A DNA stretch of 64,000 bases from Emiliania huxleyi CCMP1516 (GCF_000372725.1 NW_005201183.1:5972-69971); one strand, 5' to 3'; shown: positions 40,949-50,431, counted from the stretch's first letter. Program-made: numbers and translations. The notes: generated from the sequence alone by a model not told the origin.

Positions 40949-41655
40949 GATGACGCACTCCTGCGGACGGAGGCAGTCGGTCCGATGAGCGGATGGGCTC
41001 GGCCGAACGTACTGGGCGACAGGCACTACAGAGGGCCGAGAGCAAATCTGGCCACAAAGAGTTACGGAGGTGCCATACCCGGTTCTCTACTCTGAGAGCG
41101 TCTTTGAGGGGGCATGGAGAGGAGGGGGGCTCAAGAGGGCCGCACCTACTCGCAGCGTACGCAGCTTGAGGCCCAGCCTGCAAGACGCCGCGGCGGTTCC
41201 CCTCGCCCCACCTTGTTTTCGACCTGCGTGCGCACGAGACGGCGGCCGAGCGTCAGCAGCATAAAATGGGATGAGCACGGCGCGGGCTCGCTTCGGGCGC
41301 CGCGGGAGCGCAGTAGGCATGGAGGCGATTCGCGGCTGCGCGCTGGGCCGTCGCTCTGCCCGCGATCCGGGTGTGCGCCAGATTCTAGTCGCTCGAGCCT
41401 CGGAACGAGCCGCGCGCGGGGCGTTTGCAGCAAGGGAGGCACAGGCACGAGCGCGCTGCAGCGCATGGGGTGTTGGGCCTTCTTGCGGCCGGGCACGCTC
41501 GCGCAAATGCCTACACGCGTTGCGGGGCGCGGAGGAGAGGGGAACCTGAGAGTTAACGTGCAACAACAGGCGCCGTGCACAACCACGAGAAGAGAATTTT
41601 TAGCAATACCAAACAACTCTAACACTCCCACGTCATTTGGGGCCTGGAGCCCTGT
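40949..41655. other. Intergenic, no supported gene
   Basis: Upstream region of the oxidase. Overlapping frames on both strands have no motif. Nothing else seen. Confidence 0.4.
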
Positions 41656-42660
41656 TCACGCGCGCGCGAGACGTGCAGACAGGGTTGCCAGGTGAGAGCG
41701 AATGGCGCGGTTCACGCCTCGCACAACAGAGAGAGAGATGCGCTCTGTGGTGGGACATAAAAGAGAGCGAGTACTTGGGCGAGTAGGCTGTGCGGTCAAC
41801 GCTGCCGCGCGCGACTTTGCGCGCGAGGCGGCGCAGCTTGAGAACGGCGGTGGGCGAGAAGCCGCCGCCGAACGTCTCGTGGAGCAGCAGGTTGAAGTTG
41901 TTGCGCTTGACAAAGATCGCGTCGTGGTAGAAACCGCGATGCGCGCGCGCCTTGACGTAGCCGTGGCCGGTCTTGTGGGAGAAGGGTTGGCCGGGCTGCC
42001 CGCGCGCCTTGCAGCCCATGTTTAGGCGGCGGGCCTTCTCTTCGGTGTTGCCGAAGGCGTAGGAGTGGCCAACGGAATGGGGCGTGCCGCCACTCGAGGC
42101 GTTGCCAACGCCCGGCGAGGAGGTCTTGAGGAGGGGCGTCCAGAGCTTGATTTCATTCACTTCATCGCACCCCCCCGGTCCCGCATGGGGTTCTGCGAGG
42201 TCAGTCTTGTACCCCTCGTTGTACTGCCGGGTGAGCTCTGGTTTCTCCTTGTCGCCGTGCACGACCGGCGCGTTGGCCGGGGCGCGCATCGCGTCCGCCC
42301 AGGCGGCGAGGACGCCGTCGTGGGGCCGCTGGTGGTGGGCCTTGTTGTAAAGGTAGTCGCCGAAGAAATCGACTGGCATGCCCCGCTCGAGCGCGACCCG
42401 AAGGGTGGGAAGCGCCGCGGAGAGCCAAAGGCCGAGCTTCCGCTGGAGCTCGTCCTGGAGGGTGTCGGAGGAGAGGGCGGTGGCGTACGTACCGTCGACA
42501 CGGACATCGAAGGCCTTGCCGGCGAAAGGCGTTGAGGCGGAGACGAAGCGCGCGGCTTCGCGGTTGTTGACGGCGCTGTCTCCGACGGACGGGTTGTTCT
42601 TGACGTGCCCAGTGTCGTGCGAGCGAGTTTCCTTGGTAAATTCTTTTCGTGGGTGGGCGC
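41656..42660 (-). CDS. Dispersed-family gene (FNLLLHETFGGGFSP protein), 5' end replaced by repeat
   Basis: Continuous frame of about 330 codons: GHVKNNPSVGDSAVNNREAA, TYATALSSDTLQDELQRKLG, MPVDFFGDYLYNKAHHQRPH, ELTRQYNEGYKTDLAEPHAG, SYAFGNTEEKARRLNMGCKA, FYHDAIFVKRNNFNLLLHET, FGGGFSPTAVLKLRRLARKV, YSLSFMSHHRAHLSL. Normal diversity and no low complexity, so it is real protein. I do not recognise a named domain. The segment NFNLLLHETFGGGFSP to DRTAYS recurs at 60794-60917. The 5' side enters repeat DNA (KEFTKETRSHDTG region) and no clear start is seen; a frame extension past about 41690 to 41633 is doubtful. Probably carried or copied by a mobile element. Confidence 0.5.
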
Positions 42661-42800
42661 CGGAGTGGGAGTGGTGGTGTGACTGCTCCTGTGGTGCGGG
42701 CGACGGCTTCTGAGGAAGCCGTCGCCCGCGCCTCGCCTGTCGCGTGAATCGTGTCGTGCGACTGCCTTGTTGTAAAATTCTTTTCGTGCGGTCGAGTGCA
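42640..42800. repeat. Palindromic repeat R4, copy 1
   Basis: GGGTGGGCGCCGGAGTGGGA through GGCGACGGCTTCTGAGGAAGCCGTCGCC (a 28-base near-perfect palindrome, 42697-42728 region) to GCGTGAATCGTGTCGTGCGA and TTGTAAAATTCTTTTCG. It is the reverse complement of the copy at 47420-47570; a third, diverged copy is at 37970-38060. Confidence 0.8.
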
Positions 42801-42854
42801 CGGAGCTAAGTGCCTCGCCGTCCTCGCGGGAGTCGCTTAGGCGGCTCCAGTGGT

Positions 42855-42960
42855 GTACCTGTGTTAGTGCCAGTGCGCGCCAGTCCCGTGCCCAGTGTTG
42901 TGCGAGGGAGTTTTGTTGTAAACTTCTTTTCGTGCGAGCGCCCCTTTTAGAATTCTTTTG
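42855..42960. repeat. Dispersed repeat R3, copy 2
   Basis: AGTGCCAGTGCGCGCCAGTC then CCAGTGTTGTGCGAGGGAG and TTGTTGTAAACTTCTTTTCG, diverged from the R3 copies at 30680 and 58130. It joins directly to AT-rich ends resembling those of R4. Confidence 0.55.
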
Positions 42961-43152
42961 AGAGCGCCTTCGTTGTTAATAATACAAGCCCAATGGTCCC
43001 TTTCGAGCGGTCCCCTGTCGCAGTCGCACACACGCACACGCCGCACCGCACCGCGCGCCCGCCCGCTGCCCCGCCCAGGCGGGAAAGAGATGAGGAGATG
43101 GGACAGCAAAGGAGGAGGCACAAACACGTATGGGCGGGTTCAGTTGTGCGGC

Positions 43153-44091
43153 GTACTCGCATAATGTGGGTAAACGAAAAAGTAGCGCCCAATTCGTCTA
43201 CGTACGGCTTAGTGTGTGGTTGGGGTGGCCTCAGGCATCCCCAAGGGAGCCTCTGCGGTGCCACATAAGCAGCTTAGTGATTGTCGAGACTTTAAGGGAT
43301 TCGTTTGAAGATCTCGCAAACAAGACAGACACTACTATGGTCACCAGTAAACGAAAATTCGACTTTGAGGGATAATATCTCAACAGACTGGGTGAGAGCA
43401 AGCATTATTATTGCATATTAGGCCGCATAAGGTCAGACTTGACCCCACAAGCATCCAGAACCCGATGCTCCGGCTCGACTGTGCCGGCACACTGCCTCCT
43501 CGCGCACGCGGCTAGCAGGCCGTTGCGGCCCGTGGTGCACCAGAGAGAGAGGTCGACGCGTTGCCCCCGCTGGCGACCCCGCGCGGCTCAGGCCGGCCAG
43601 AAGGTGTGTGGTGACGGCACCGTGGCAGGAGTGCGGAGATGAGCTCGCCGAACGCGAGCAGCAGATGGCCAAAGTGTGCCAGCGCGAGAGCCTCGCGAGC
43701 GGGCGCAGAAGGAGCTCGCCGTGACACGATGCCGGGCGGTGGTGGTGCTCTGGCGACTGTGCACAGTGGGCAAAGTCAGGCTGCAACAGGGCAGCACGAT
43801 GGTAGTGCCCTGCTGCAGCCTGGCCTGACATGCACAGGGCGAACAGAGACACTACTATCGTCTGGCGCTCGTCACCGAATCTGGGCGAACTTCGACCGCC
43901 GCCACAGCTGGCCACGAGCACGCAGCGACAAAATGCTGACTGTACGGAAGTTGAGGCTGGTCGAGAGGAAGAGGCTGCCGTGCGAGCCGGCAGCTGGCTG
44001 GCTCGGGCGGACTGACTCCGGCGTGTTTTTTCGGCTTCTTCTTTCATAGTAGCGTATACGCTACTTTCGTTTACCCACATTCTGCGAGTAC
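43153..44091. mobile_element. TIR-flanked non-autonomous DNA element, about 940 bp
   Basis: The left end GTACTCGCATAATGTGGGTA then AACGAAAAAGTAGCG is the inverted copy of the right end, whose complement reads GTACTCGCAGAATGTGGGTA then AACGAAAGTAGCG. The inverted repeats are about 34 bp with one substitution and a 2-base indel. No transposase frame is visible inside. An internal segment, 43735-43860, has its own imperfect inverted repeats (CAGGCTGCAACAGGGCAGCA / GTGCCCTGCTGCAGCCTGGC). Target duplication not obvious. Confidence 0.75.
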
Positions 44092-44155
44092 TCCTAATCT
44101 TTTTCCCTCCCAGCCGACGCTCGCGCTAGAGCTCTTCTCGTCGCTCGCCTCTCGG

Positions 44156-44458
44156 ATGCTCGTCGGTCGAGGCGTCGTGTGTGCCCTCTGCGTCGCCGCC
44201 TCGACATTCCATCCTCCGGCACTCGCTGCACAAATTGACAGCAGCTCGCCGGCCGCAGTCGCTGCTATCTCGACGGACAGCGCGCCCGCGCGAAGCCGGG
44301 ACGGCCGGTTCGTCGAGGTTACAAAGCAGCAGGCTGAGGCACTCAGGGAAGCGGCGAGCAAGGAGAAGTTGCCGACACCGCCGCCCGGGTCGGACCTCGA
44401 GCAGATGCTTTCGGCCGGGGGCGGCGGCAGCACCGATCCACGGGCCCATGCGAGGTGA
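44156..44458 (+). CDS. Small protein with signal/transit-like N-terminus
   Basis: 100 codons from ATG: MLVGRGVVCALCVAASTFHP, PALAAQIDSSSPAAVAAIST, then RFVEVTKQQAEALREAASKE. The N-terminus is signal-peptide-like with an Ala-x-Ala end (PALAA). A good donor (GCGAG|GTGAGA) at about 44454 overlaps the stop, so more exons may exist. No family recognised. Convergent with the gene that ends at 44518. Confidence 0.4.
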   Translation: MLVGRGVVCALCVAASTFHPPALAAQIDSSSPAAVAAISTDSAPARSRDGRFVEVTKQQAEALREAASKEKLPTPPPGSDLEQMLSAGGGGSTDPRAHAR

Positions 44459-44517
44459 GAGTGTGAGTCTGAGACGCGCGCCGCGCCGAACCACTTGTTA
44501 CTTTTTACAATCGAATC

Positions 44518-46818
44518 TCATCTCCGGCAGAGCGCCGCCGCAGGGGCGGTCGGCAGCGCCAGGTGGCTCCGCACAGCATACGCGCTGACTGCGCGCATGA
44601 CTCTATCGTTATGGTCCGCCGCCATGGCTGCTCCTCGGCGCCTCCCGCCGCCGGACGGGTCGGCTTCCGAGCCTGCGCGCCGCTCGACGGCGTCGCGGTT
44701 CGCGCCTGGCGATGCAGGGGTGCTACGTCGGAAGGGAAGGGGCGGAGTGCGGCGGAGGAGGCCCGCACCGCGGCGACGCTCGAGCTCGCGCCGGGCTGCC
44801 GCCTCCTCGCGCGTGCCGGCTGTCCCTCGCGGGAGCCGCGCCTCCGCCGCCTCCGCCGCGCGCGGCGCCTCCTCCGGTGCGCGAGGAAGCTTTGCCGGCG
44901 CCCCTTCTGCAGGGCCCGACCCGGCCGCCGCCGCCGCCGCCTCCCGCCCGCCCTCCGCCCAGCGCTGGAGGGCCGCCTCGGCGGCATCTACCCACGCGGG
45001 CCCGCGACCGCCCTGCTCCGCGCCGCCTCCCGCCACCGCCTCCCCGCCCCACCGGCCGGCCAAGCCCGCCGTGGCGAGCAGCCGGCGAAGCGCCTAAACG
45101 TGTCAGCAAGAGCTCGCGTCTGATGACCTAGGGTTAGGCTTAGGGTTAGGGTGAGGGTTAGGCTTAGGGTTAGGGTTAGGGTTAGGGTTAGGGTTAGGGT
45201 TAGGGTTAGGGTTAGGGTTAGGGTTAGGGTTAGGGTTAGGGTTAGGGTTAGGGTTAGGCTTAGGCTTAGGGTTAGGGTTAGGGTTAGGGTTAGGGTTAGG
45301 GTTAGGGTTAGGGTTAGGGTTAGGGTTAGGGTTAGGCTTAGGGTTAGGGTTAGGGTTAGGGTTAGGGTTAGGGTTAGGGTTAGGCCTAGGGTTAGGGTTA
45401 GGCTTAGGGTTAGGGTTAGGGTTAGCAAGCGCCTAGCAGTTAAAGCAAGAGCTCGCTTCTGAGGCCCACGGCCCACGAGCGACAGCAGCCGGCGAGAGGC
45501 GCCTCGGTCGCTCGGTCGGCGCTAGGCGGGAGATATGGGGAGATATGGGGAGATATGGGGAGATATGAGGCGCCTCGGTCGCTCGGTCGGCGCGTGCTGC
45601 TTCCTCCACCGCCTCGAGGCTGGCCGCCTCGAGCCTCCTCCGCAGCGCGAGCACCTGCAGGGCGGGAGCAGGGTGGGAAGGGCGGGGATGCGGGAGCAGG
45701 GCGGGAAGGGCGGGGATGCGGGAGCAGGGCGGGAGGGGCGGGGATGCGGGGCAGGGCGGGAAGGGCCGCCGGCAAGCGGCGCGAGGCAAACGCGCCTCCG
45801 CGGAAGCCGCGGCGGCGGCGGCCGACGCCTCCTCTGCCGCCTCCTCCGCCGCGCCCGCCCGCCGGAGCAGCGCCGCCTCGTCGACTGCGCCGCAGGCTGC
45901 CGCCGCCGCGCCGCCGGGGCCCGCTCCGGGGGCTCCAGACTCACCGCCGCCGCCGCCGCCGCCGCCTCCCTCGCTCCCGCCCCCGCCAGTGTCGGACGGC
46001 CCATCGCGTCGCTCGAGCGCGGCGGGCAGGAGAGAGCCGCCGCCCGCACGCTCCGGCGCGGTCGACTGCGGCGCGGCCGGCTGCAGCGCCAGGGACTGCA
46101 GCGCCGCCTCGGCACGAAGCGAGCGCGACTCGGCGGCGTCCGCCTGTTCACAGCAGTGGGTGTGAAGAGACGCCGTTCACACCCCTAAACTCTGCGCGAC
46201 TCGGCGGCGTCCGCCCTCGCCGTCGCCTCTGCCGCCGCCGCACGCGCCTCCGCCACCTGCTCCGCCGCCTCCGCCACCGCCTCGGCCGCCGCCTCCGCCC
46301 GCCGCCTCCCCTCGGCCGCCTCCAGCCTCGCCGCCGCCGCCGCCGCCTCCGCCTCCTGCCGCTCCGCCTCCGCCTCGATGCGGCCGCGCCGCGCCTCCGC
46401 CACCCACGCGGCGCAGGCGGCGGCCGAGGCAAGGCCCTGCTGCGCCGCCTCGAAGGGATGGAGGTCCGGGGCCGGGTCGGGGATGCGCATTCCCGAAGCC
46501 CCGCACGGGGCGAAGGAGGCGGAGGCCGAGGCAAAGACGGTGTCGTCGGCGCGCCGCCGGCTGCTCCCCCGCGGAGAGCGGCGTGCCGCGCCCGCCTCGA
46601 GCGCTGCACCGCCCGCCGCTGCAGCCGCAGCTGCCGTCTCGAAGCGCGCCCGCGCCGCCGCCTCTGCCGCCGAGTGCCGGAGGACCGACGCGGCGGCGGC
46701 TTCGAGGCGAGCGCGCGCCTCTACCTGGCACCGCTGGTTCTGACGGTCGCATATGTCGTAGCCATGCGAGGCCGTCGGCGGCGGCAGCGGCGGCGGCGGT
46801 GGAGCTCGTGGCGGTGGT

Positions 46819-46856
<38 letters not shown>

Positions 46857-47057
46857 AGATGCAGCAGCGGCGGCGGTGGTTGAGGCGGCGGCGGCGGCGG
46901 CGGCAACTGCGGCAGCCTTTGCACGTGCAAGCGCCTTTTGCTTTGAAGCTAGGCTGGCTTCGAGCGCCTCGCAGCGTCGCTTCGCGGAGGCGGCCTCTCG
47001 ACGAGCCGCGCCGGCTGCCGCCTCGGGCGACGGCCGGCGCGACCTGCGAGTCGACAT
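44518..47057 (-). CDS. Ala/Glu-rich coiled-coil protein, four exons, telomere-repeat intron
   Basis: 615 residues. Exons 47057-46215, 46143-45796, 45654-45574, 45093-44518; every exon length is a multiple of three. Sequence is mostly predicted coiled coil: SAKRRCEALEASLASKQKAL, RQEAEAAAAAARLEAAEGRR, VLALRRRLEAASLEAVEEAA, then ALRRLLATAGLAGRWGGEAV and WVDAAEAALQRWAEGGREAA, with poly-Gly/Pro runs. A possible compact region is VFASASASFAPCGASGMRIP. All introns are GC-AG: 71 bp (hairpin insert, 21-bp repeats), 141 bp (GC-rich tandem repeats) and 480 bp (CATATCTCCCC repeats plus a TTAGGG array). The exon 3/exon 4 join was set by frame and by duplicated GCGCYTCGCCGGCTGCT bases. Function unknown. 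Confidence 0.6.
45128..45425 (+). repeat. Interstitial telomere-type array (TTAGGG)n
   Basis: About 49 units of TTAGGG with scattered TTAGGC, TGAGGG and CCTAGGG variants, inside intron 3 of the coiled-coil gene. Flanked by AAGCGCCTAAACGTGTCAGC then AAGAGCTCGCGTCTGA on the left and AAGCGCCTAGCAGTTAAAGC then AAGAGCTCGCTTCTGA on the right, a direct duplication of about 36 bases. Confidence 0.97.
45530..45600. repeat. GGGGAGATAT tandem insert with 27-bp direct repeats
   Basis: TAGGCGGGAGATATGGGGAG (repeating) lies between two identical copies of GAGGCGCCTCGGTCGCTCGG TCGGCGC. The same unit is in other genes at 27100-27145 and 56760-56880. Confidence 0.9.
46144..46214 (-). repeat. Hairpin introner copy in coiled-coil gene (intron 1)
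   Basis: 71-bp GC-AG intron: a 21-bp repeat copy (46194-46214) plus a 50-bp insert (46144-46193) reading, in gene sense, GGTGTGAACGGCGTCTCTTC then ACACCCACTGCTGTGAACAG. The two repeat copies are identical. Confidence 0.92.
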
Positions 47058-47683
47058 ATTCGTTTGTTGTGTATTCGGGAAAATAAATGGTAACTTTCTC
47101 AGCTCCCCGGCCCTGGATGTGAGGCTGCTGACTGCACTCCAAGTGCTCCAAAAACTCGGGGACCCGTGTTTACTTTAAGGCCCTTTCCCTGCGAACGCGC
47201 ACCCCCGGGGCTAGGGCTCTCTTGCCCGCAACCCGACACCGATCATCCGGCCCGCTGGGTGCGCTTCTCAGCTCCTCGGCCCTGGATGTGAGGTTAATAA
47301 CTGCACTCCAAGTGCTCCAAGTGCGGGCGCGGGTGCGGGATGCGGTGCGGTGCGTGCAATCGTGTGTTTGGCGTCATGTTGTGTGTGCCTTCGCTTGTTC
47401 CTATATTAACAACGAAGTCTAGCTCAAAAAATAAGAATTTTACAACAAAAGGCGGTCGCACGACACGATTCACGCGACAGGCGAGGCGCGGGCGACGGCT
47501 TCCTCAGAAGCCGTCGCCCGCACCACAGGAGCAGTCACACCACTCCCACTCCGGCGCCCACCCACTCCCCACCTCGACATCCCCACCCCACCCCACAACC
47601 CCGCCCCCCCCCCGATAAGAAAACGAGAATGTTCAAAAACGGAGCTCGGATGACTCATGAGATCCGCTTGGCTTTGCACATCG
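47058..47683. other. Intergenic made of repeats R1 (two ends) and R4
   Basis: 47100-47150 and 47147-47330 are R1 pieces; the motif CCCTGGATGTGAGG..GACTGCACTCCAAGTGCTCC occurs twice, about 170 bp apart. 47420-47570 is R4 with the palindrome GGCGACGGCTTCCTCAGAAGCCGTCGCC. No gene. Confidence 0.75.
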
Positions 47684-50431
47684 TCAGAAGAGGCTTGAGG
47701 CTGGCCGGCTCAGCGTGTACATGCCATCCACAAAGCGCGAATTGTTTTGAAGCCAAACCGGCCAATGCAGCACCGAAGCAAGGACCTTCTCCATCGCGCG
47801 CTCTGGGTTGGGCAGGCCCGCTGCAAGCTGCACGATGCCGTAGCGCAGCGTGTCGGCGTGTCCAGAGTTGTGGGCGTACCCAAAGCTGGTGAAGCGGTGC
47901 ACGCGGCTCTTGGGCACGAACAGCTGTACCGCCAGGGACTGGATAATCAGGTCATTCCACCGACTCATGAACATAAGGCCTGACTCATCGAGTTCGTGGA
48001 GCAAGTTCTGTATATCTGGCTCCAGGAAGCGCTCGATGTTGGCCACAAAGAAGTTGTTATAGAAACCGAAGAAATCCTTGCCGCAGTTCTCGTGCAAGAA
48101 GCTGCGTTCGCGGCATGCGTTCGCCTCGAAGAGCCACTTTGGCTGCAGCTTCATTTTGCTCACGTACAGATTGACCCATTCCCACCACTTGTCGCCATAA
48201 TTTCCGTTGCCGTCCCAGCCGCCGCGCTCCATGGCCACATTTCGGTACGCGTAGTCGAAGCCGCGCGAGCGCATGAAGGAGAAGAGGTTGAAAGGGATCT
48301 CACTCAGCAGGAGCGAGTCGTCGTCGAGCCGGCACACCCACTTGTACCCCATATCGTGAAGCGTCGGCCAGATCCGCACGGCGTACCACCGGATCATCAT
48401 TCGGTATCCATCCGACTCTGTCGATCTCCAAGCGGAGCGGTTCGACAGGGCCAACCACTCCGGGTAGACCTTCCAGTTGTCGCCCTTGAGGTGCAGGAAG
48501 CGGATTTCTCTCCGGCCCGCGGCAACGGCCTCTTGTGTCTGGGCATCGAAGTCGCCCGAGTGACAAATGCGCACGTCGTCCCGCTCTCGCTTGTTGTAGT
48601 AATGGTAAAAGTAGCGCAATGTCCGCCTCAGGAGCGCCACCGAGTCACGACCGTATGAAGAGTGGTTACCGTTCTGCGCCAAGATCACAAAAACACCCCG
48701 CCCGCGCTCGGCGTGCATCCTCTCAGCGCTGCTGCCTTGGCTCGCTGTTCCGTTAAATTCCGCAGGAGCGCTGGGAATGACGGCTTCCTGCGCGGCACAC
48801 TCAGCCGTCTCGCGATGCAGACCGATCTCGTAGCAGCAGATACTCGGGTCTAGACCAAGCTGGGCGAGAATCGGATGGACAGTGCGGTCCCACGCTGCGC
48901 CTGGATTGGCGTGCAGGTACCAGAAGCGGAAGCCCATCTTGACGACGTAGAGATCCCAAAAGGCCGCCATGCGCCTCAGGTCAGCCGTGGTGTTCATCTG
49001 CAGCGTTCGCGACACGTGTATCTCCAGGATTATGGTGCAGACCTTTTCAAGTACTGAGGGCATGCGAGTTGCGGCGTCGACGAACGCCTCCCATTCGCAT
49101 CCTTCGCAGTCGATCTTGAGAAGCTGGATGAGCCGCGTGGTGTGACCGAGCCTCTCGCGAATTGCGTCGAATGGCAGCACCTCACCACCGAGCGCTCCAT
49201 AGCCTGCCGTTACAAGGGAGCCCGCTTTTCCGCGGAGCGCGCCCAGCCCCATGAAGTGGAAGTGCACATTCTTGGTCTTATGCGCCTCGTGAGCAGCCCG
49301 CGTCCGGGTCGTCGGGTCGAAGGCGTGCACCTCGAAGCCCCTCGATGCGGCCCAGTCTTCAAAAGTCCACTGGTTAGCGATGCCAAACGAGTAAACGAGC
49401 CTACCCGCCGCTGCCACGGGGAGATACGAATCGCACAGGAGCGTTGCATCTGACTCGCATCTTCCCAGTAGAGCTTTGCGTCTGTTGCAGGCCGTCGGTG
49501 CCTCAATCAACGCGCTCGGACACCGCGATGTGCTCGGGTCCTTGTTGCAACAGTGGGCCCACATGGGGTGCGCGAACCAGCTGGCGCTCGGACTGCTCAC
49601 CCACCACCCCGCCGTCTCGATGCACGGAGCATTGACCTGTACCGAGCGCCACAGACCTTTGTGTGGGTTGCGCCACAACATGGCCTCCTCCGCAGTGAAC
49701 CCGTCCGCCAGCGCGGTCCTGAGCGAGCGCGTCGCTTCGAGGCTTGGGCAAGCCTGGAACCCCGCGAGCACGCTCACAAAGTCGACCAGCTGCGTTAATG
49801 CGCTGGCTGGCATTGAATGAAATACCCACTGCGTTGCCAGGTATTGAGTCAACGGGTGGTCTGGTGGGGCGCAGGAGCAGTTGTACGCTGGGAGACCAGG
49901 CGGATGTCCGCAGCGCACCCTGTGCCCTGCACAACGAAACACGCCTCTGCAGTTTGCGACCCACATGCTTCCGCGCGCATGGTCACACCCAAAGCTTCGC
50001 CCATGCTCACACTGCGCCTTGCTCGTCTGCCTCACGAGCTTGCAGCCCTGCAGCCCTAGTCTGGCCTTCACAGGAGCGGTCGGGAGGGCCGTCGCGTCGG
50101 GCACAACGATCGAAGAGAGGAGCCCGTCAGAGCCGCGCGAGGAATAGGCGAAGGCGCCGCCGCTCGCGCCCGCGATGAGGCAGGTGAAGACGGTGCAGAG
50201 CACGTTGTGCCAGCAGAGCTTGGGCCACGAGAGCCAGCCGGAGGCGGAGACGGAGCTCTTCCGCGTGGCAGTCGTGGTCGTCTTGGGGTTGACCGTCTTG
50301 GGCTTGACCGTCGCGCCCTGAACAGGGGCGCGATACTGGCTGTGAGCGGTGAGCAGTTGGCGGAAGCCGCACAGGCGGCGAGAGCACCGAGTTTGTGGCC
50401 GACGGCGTGGAGCCGCGGGGCGCCTTGCCAT
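47684..50431 (-). CDS. Fusion of FkbM/METTL24-like methyltransferase and GT15 mannosyltransferase
   Basis: 915 residues as read. N-terminal cytosolic tail, one membrane anchor (VLCTVFTCLIAGASGGAFAY), then a Cys-rich region. The methyltransferase-like domain (about 320-520) shows GRLVYSFGIANQWTFEDWAA, FEVHAFDPTTR and LIQLLKIDCEGCEWEAF. The C-terminal domain (about 560-880) is GT15 (KRE2/MNT1-like): GVFVILAQNGN, LRYFYHYYNKRERDDVRICH, YRMMIRWYAVRIWPTL, KWVCRLDDDSLLL (DxD), GFYNNFFVANIERFLEP, MFMSRWNDLIIQSLAVQLFV. A type II Golgi enzyme acting on glycans is the likely topology. Start uncertain: an ATG-led MAKTPATPAPPAPAPAIKND frame upstream (50600) could join through an intron near 50330-50370. 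Confidence 0.85.
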   Translation of the reverse strand: MARRPAAPRRRPQTRCSRRLCGFRQLLTAHSQYRAPVQGATVKPKTVNPKTTTTATRKSSVSASGWLSWPKLCWHNVLCTVFTCLIAGASGGAFAYSSRGSDGLLSSIVVPDATALPTAPVKARLGLQGCKLVRQTSKAQCEHGRSFGCDHARGSMWVANCRGVFRCAGHRVRCGHPPGLPAYNCSCAPPDHPLTQYLATQWVFHSMPASALTQLVDFVSVLAGFQACPSLEATRSLRTALADGFTAEEAMLWRNPHKGLWRSVQVNAPCIETAGWWVSSPSASWFAHPMWAHCCNKDPSTSRCPSALIEAPTACNRRKALLGRCESDATLLCDSYLPVAAAGRLVYSFGIANQWTFEDWAASRGFEVHAFDPTTRTRAAHEAHKTKNVHFHFMGLGALRGKAGSLVTAGYGALGGEVLPFDAIRERLGHTTRLIQLLKIDCEGCEWEAFVDAATRMPSVLEKVCTIILEIHVSRTLQMNTTADLRRMAAFWDLYVVKMGFRFWYLHANPGAAWDRTVHPILAQLGLDPSICCYEIGLHRETAECAAQEAVIPSAPAEFNGTASQGSSAERMHAERGRGVFVILAQNGNHSSYGRDSVALLRRTLRYFYHYYNKRERDDVRICHSGDFDAQTQEAVAAGRREIRFLHLKGDNWKVYPEWLALSNRSAWRSTESDGYRMMIRWYAVRIWPTLHDMGYKWVCRLDDDSLLLSEIPFNLFSFMRSRGFDYAYRNVAMERGGWDGNGNYGDKWWEWVNLYVSKMKLQPKWLFEANACRERSFLHENCGKDFFGFYNNFFVANIERFLEPDIQNLLHELDESGLMFMSRWNDLIIQSLAVQLFVPKSRVHRFTSFGYAHNSGHADTLRYGIVQLAAGLPNPERAMEKVLASVLHWPVWLQNNSRFVDGMYTLSRPASSLF

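Noticed and set aside
45131..45425. True chromosome end
   Set aside because: The array is flanked on both sides by unique coding sequence of the same gene, which splices in frame across it, and by direct repeats; interstitial origin fits better, barring misassembly.
45151..45476. Open frames through the TTAGGG array on both strands
   Set aside because: Pure translations of a hexanucleotide repeat (VRVRVR / LTLTLT); no gene.
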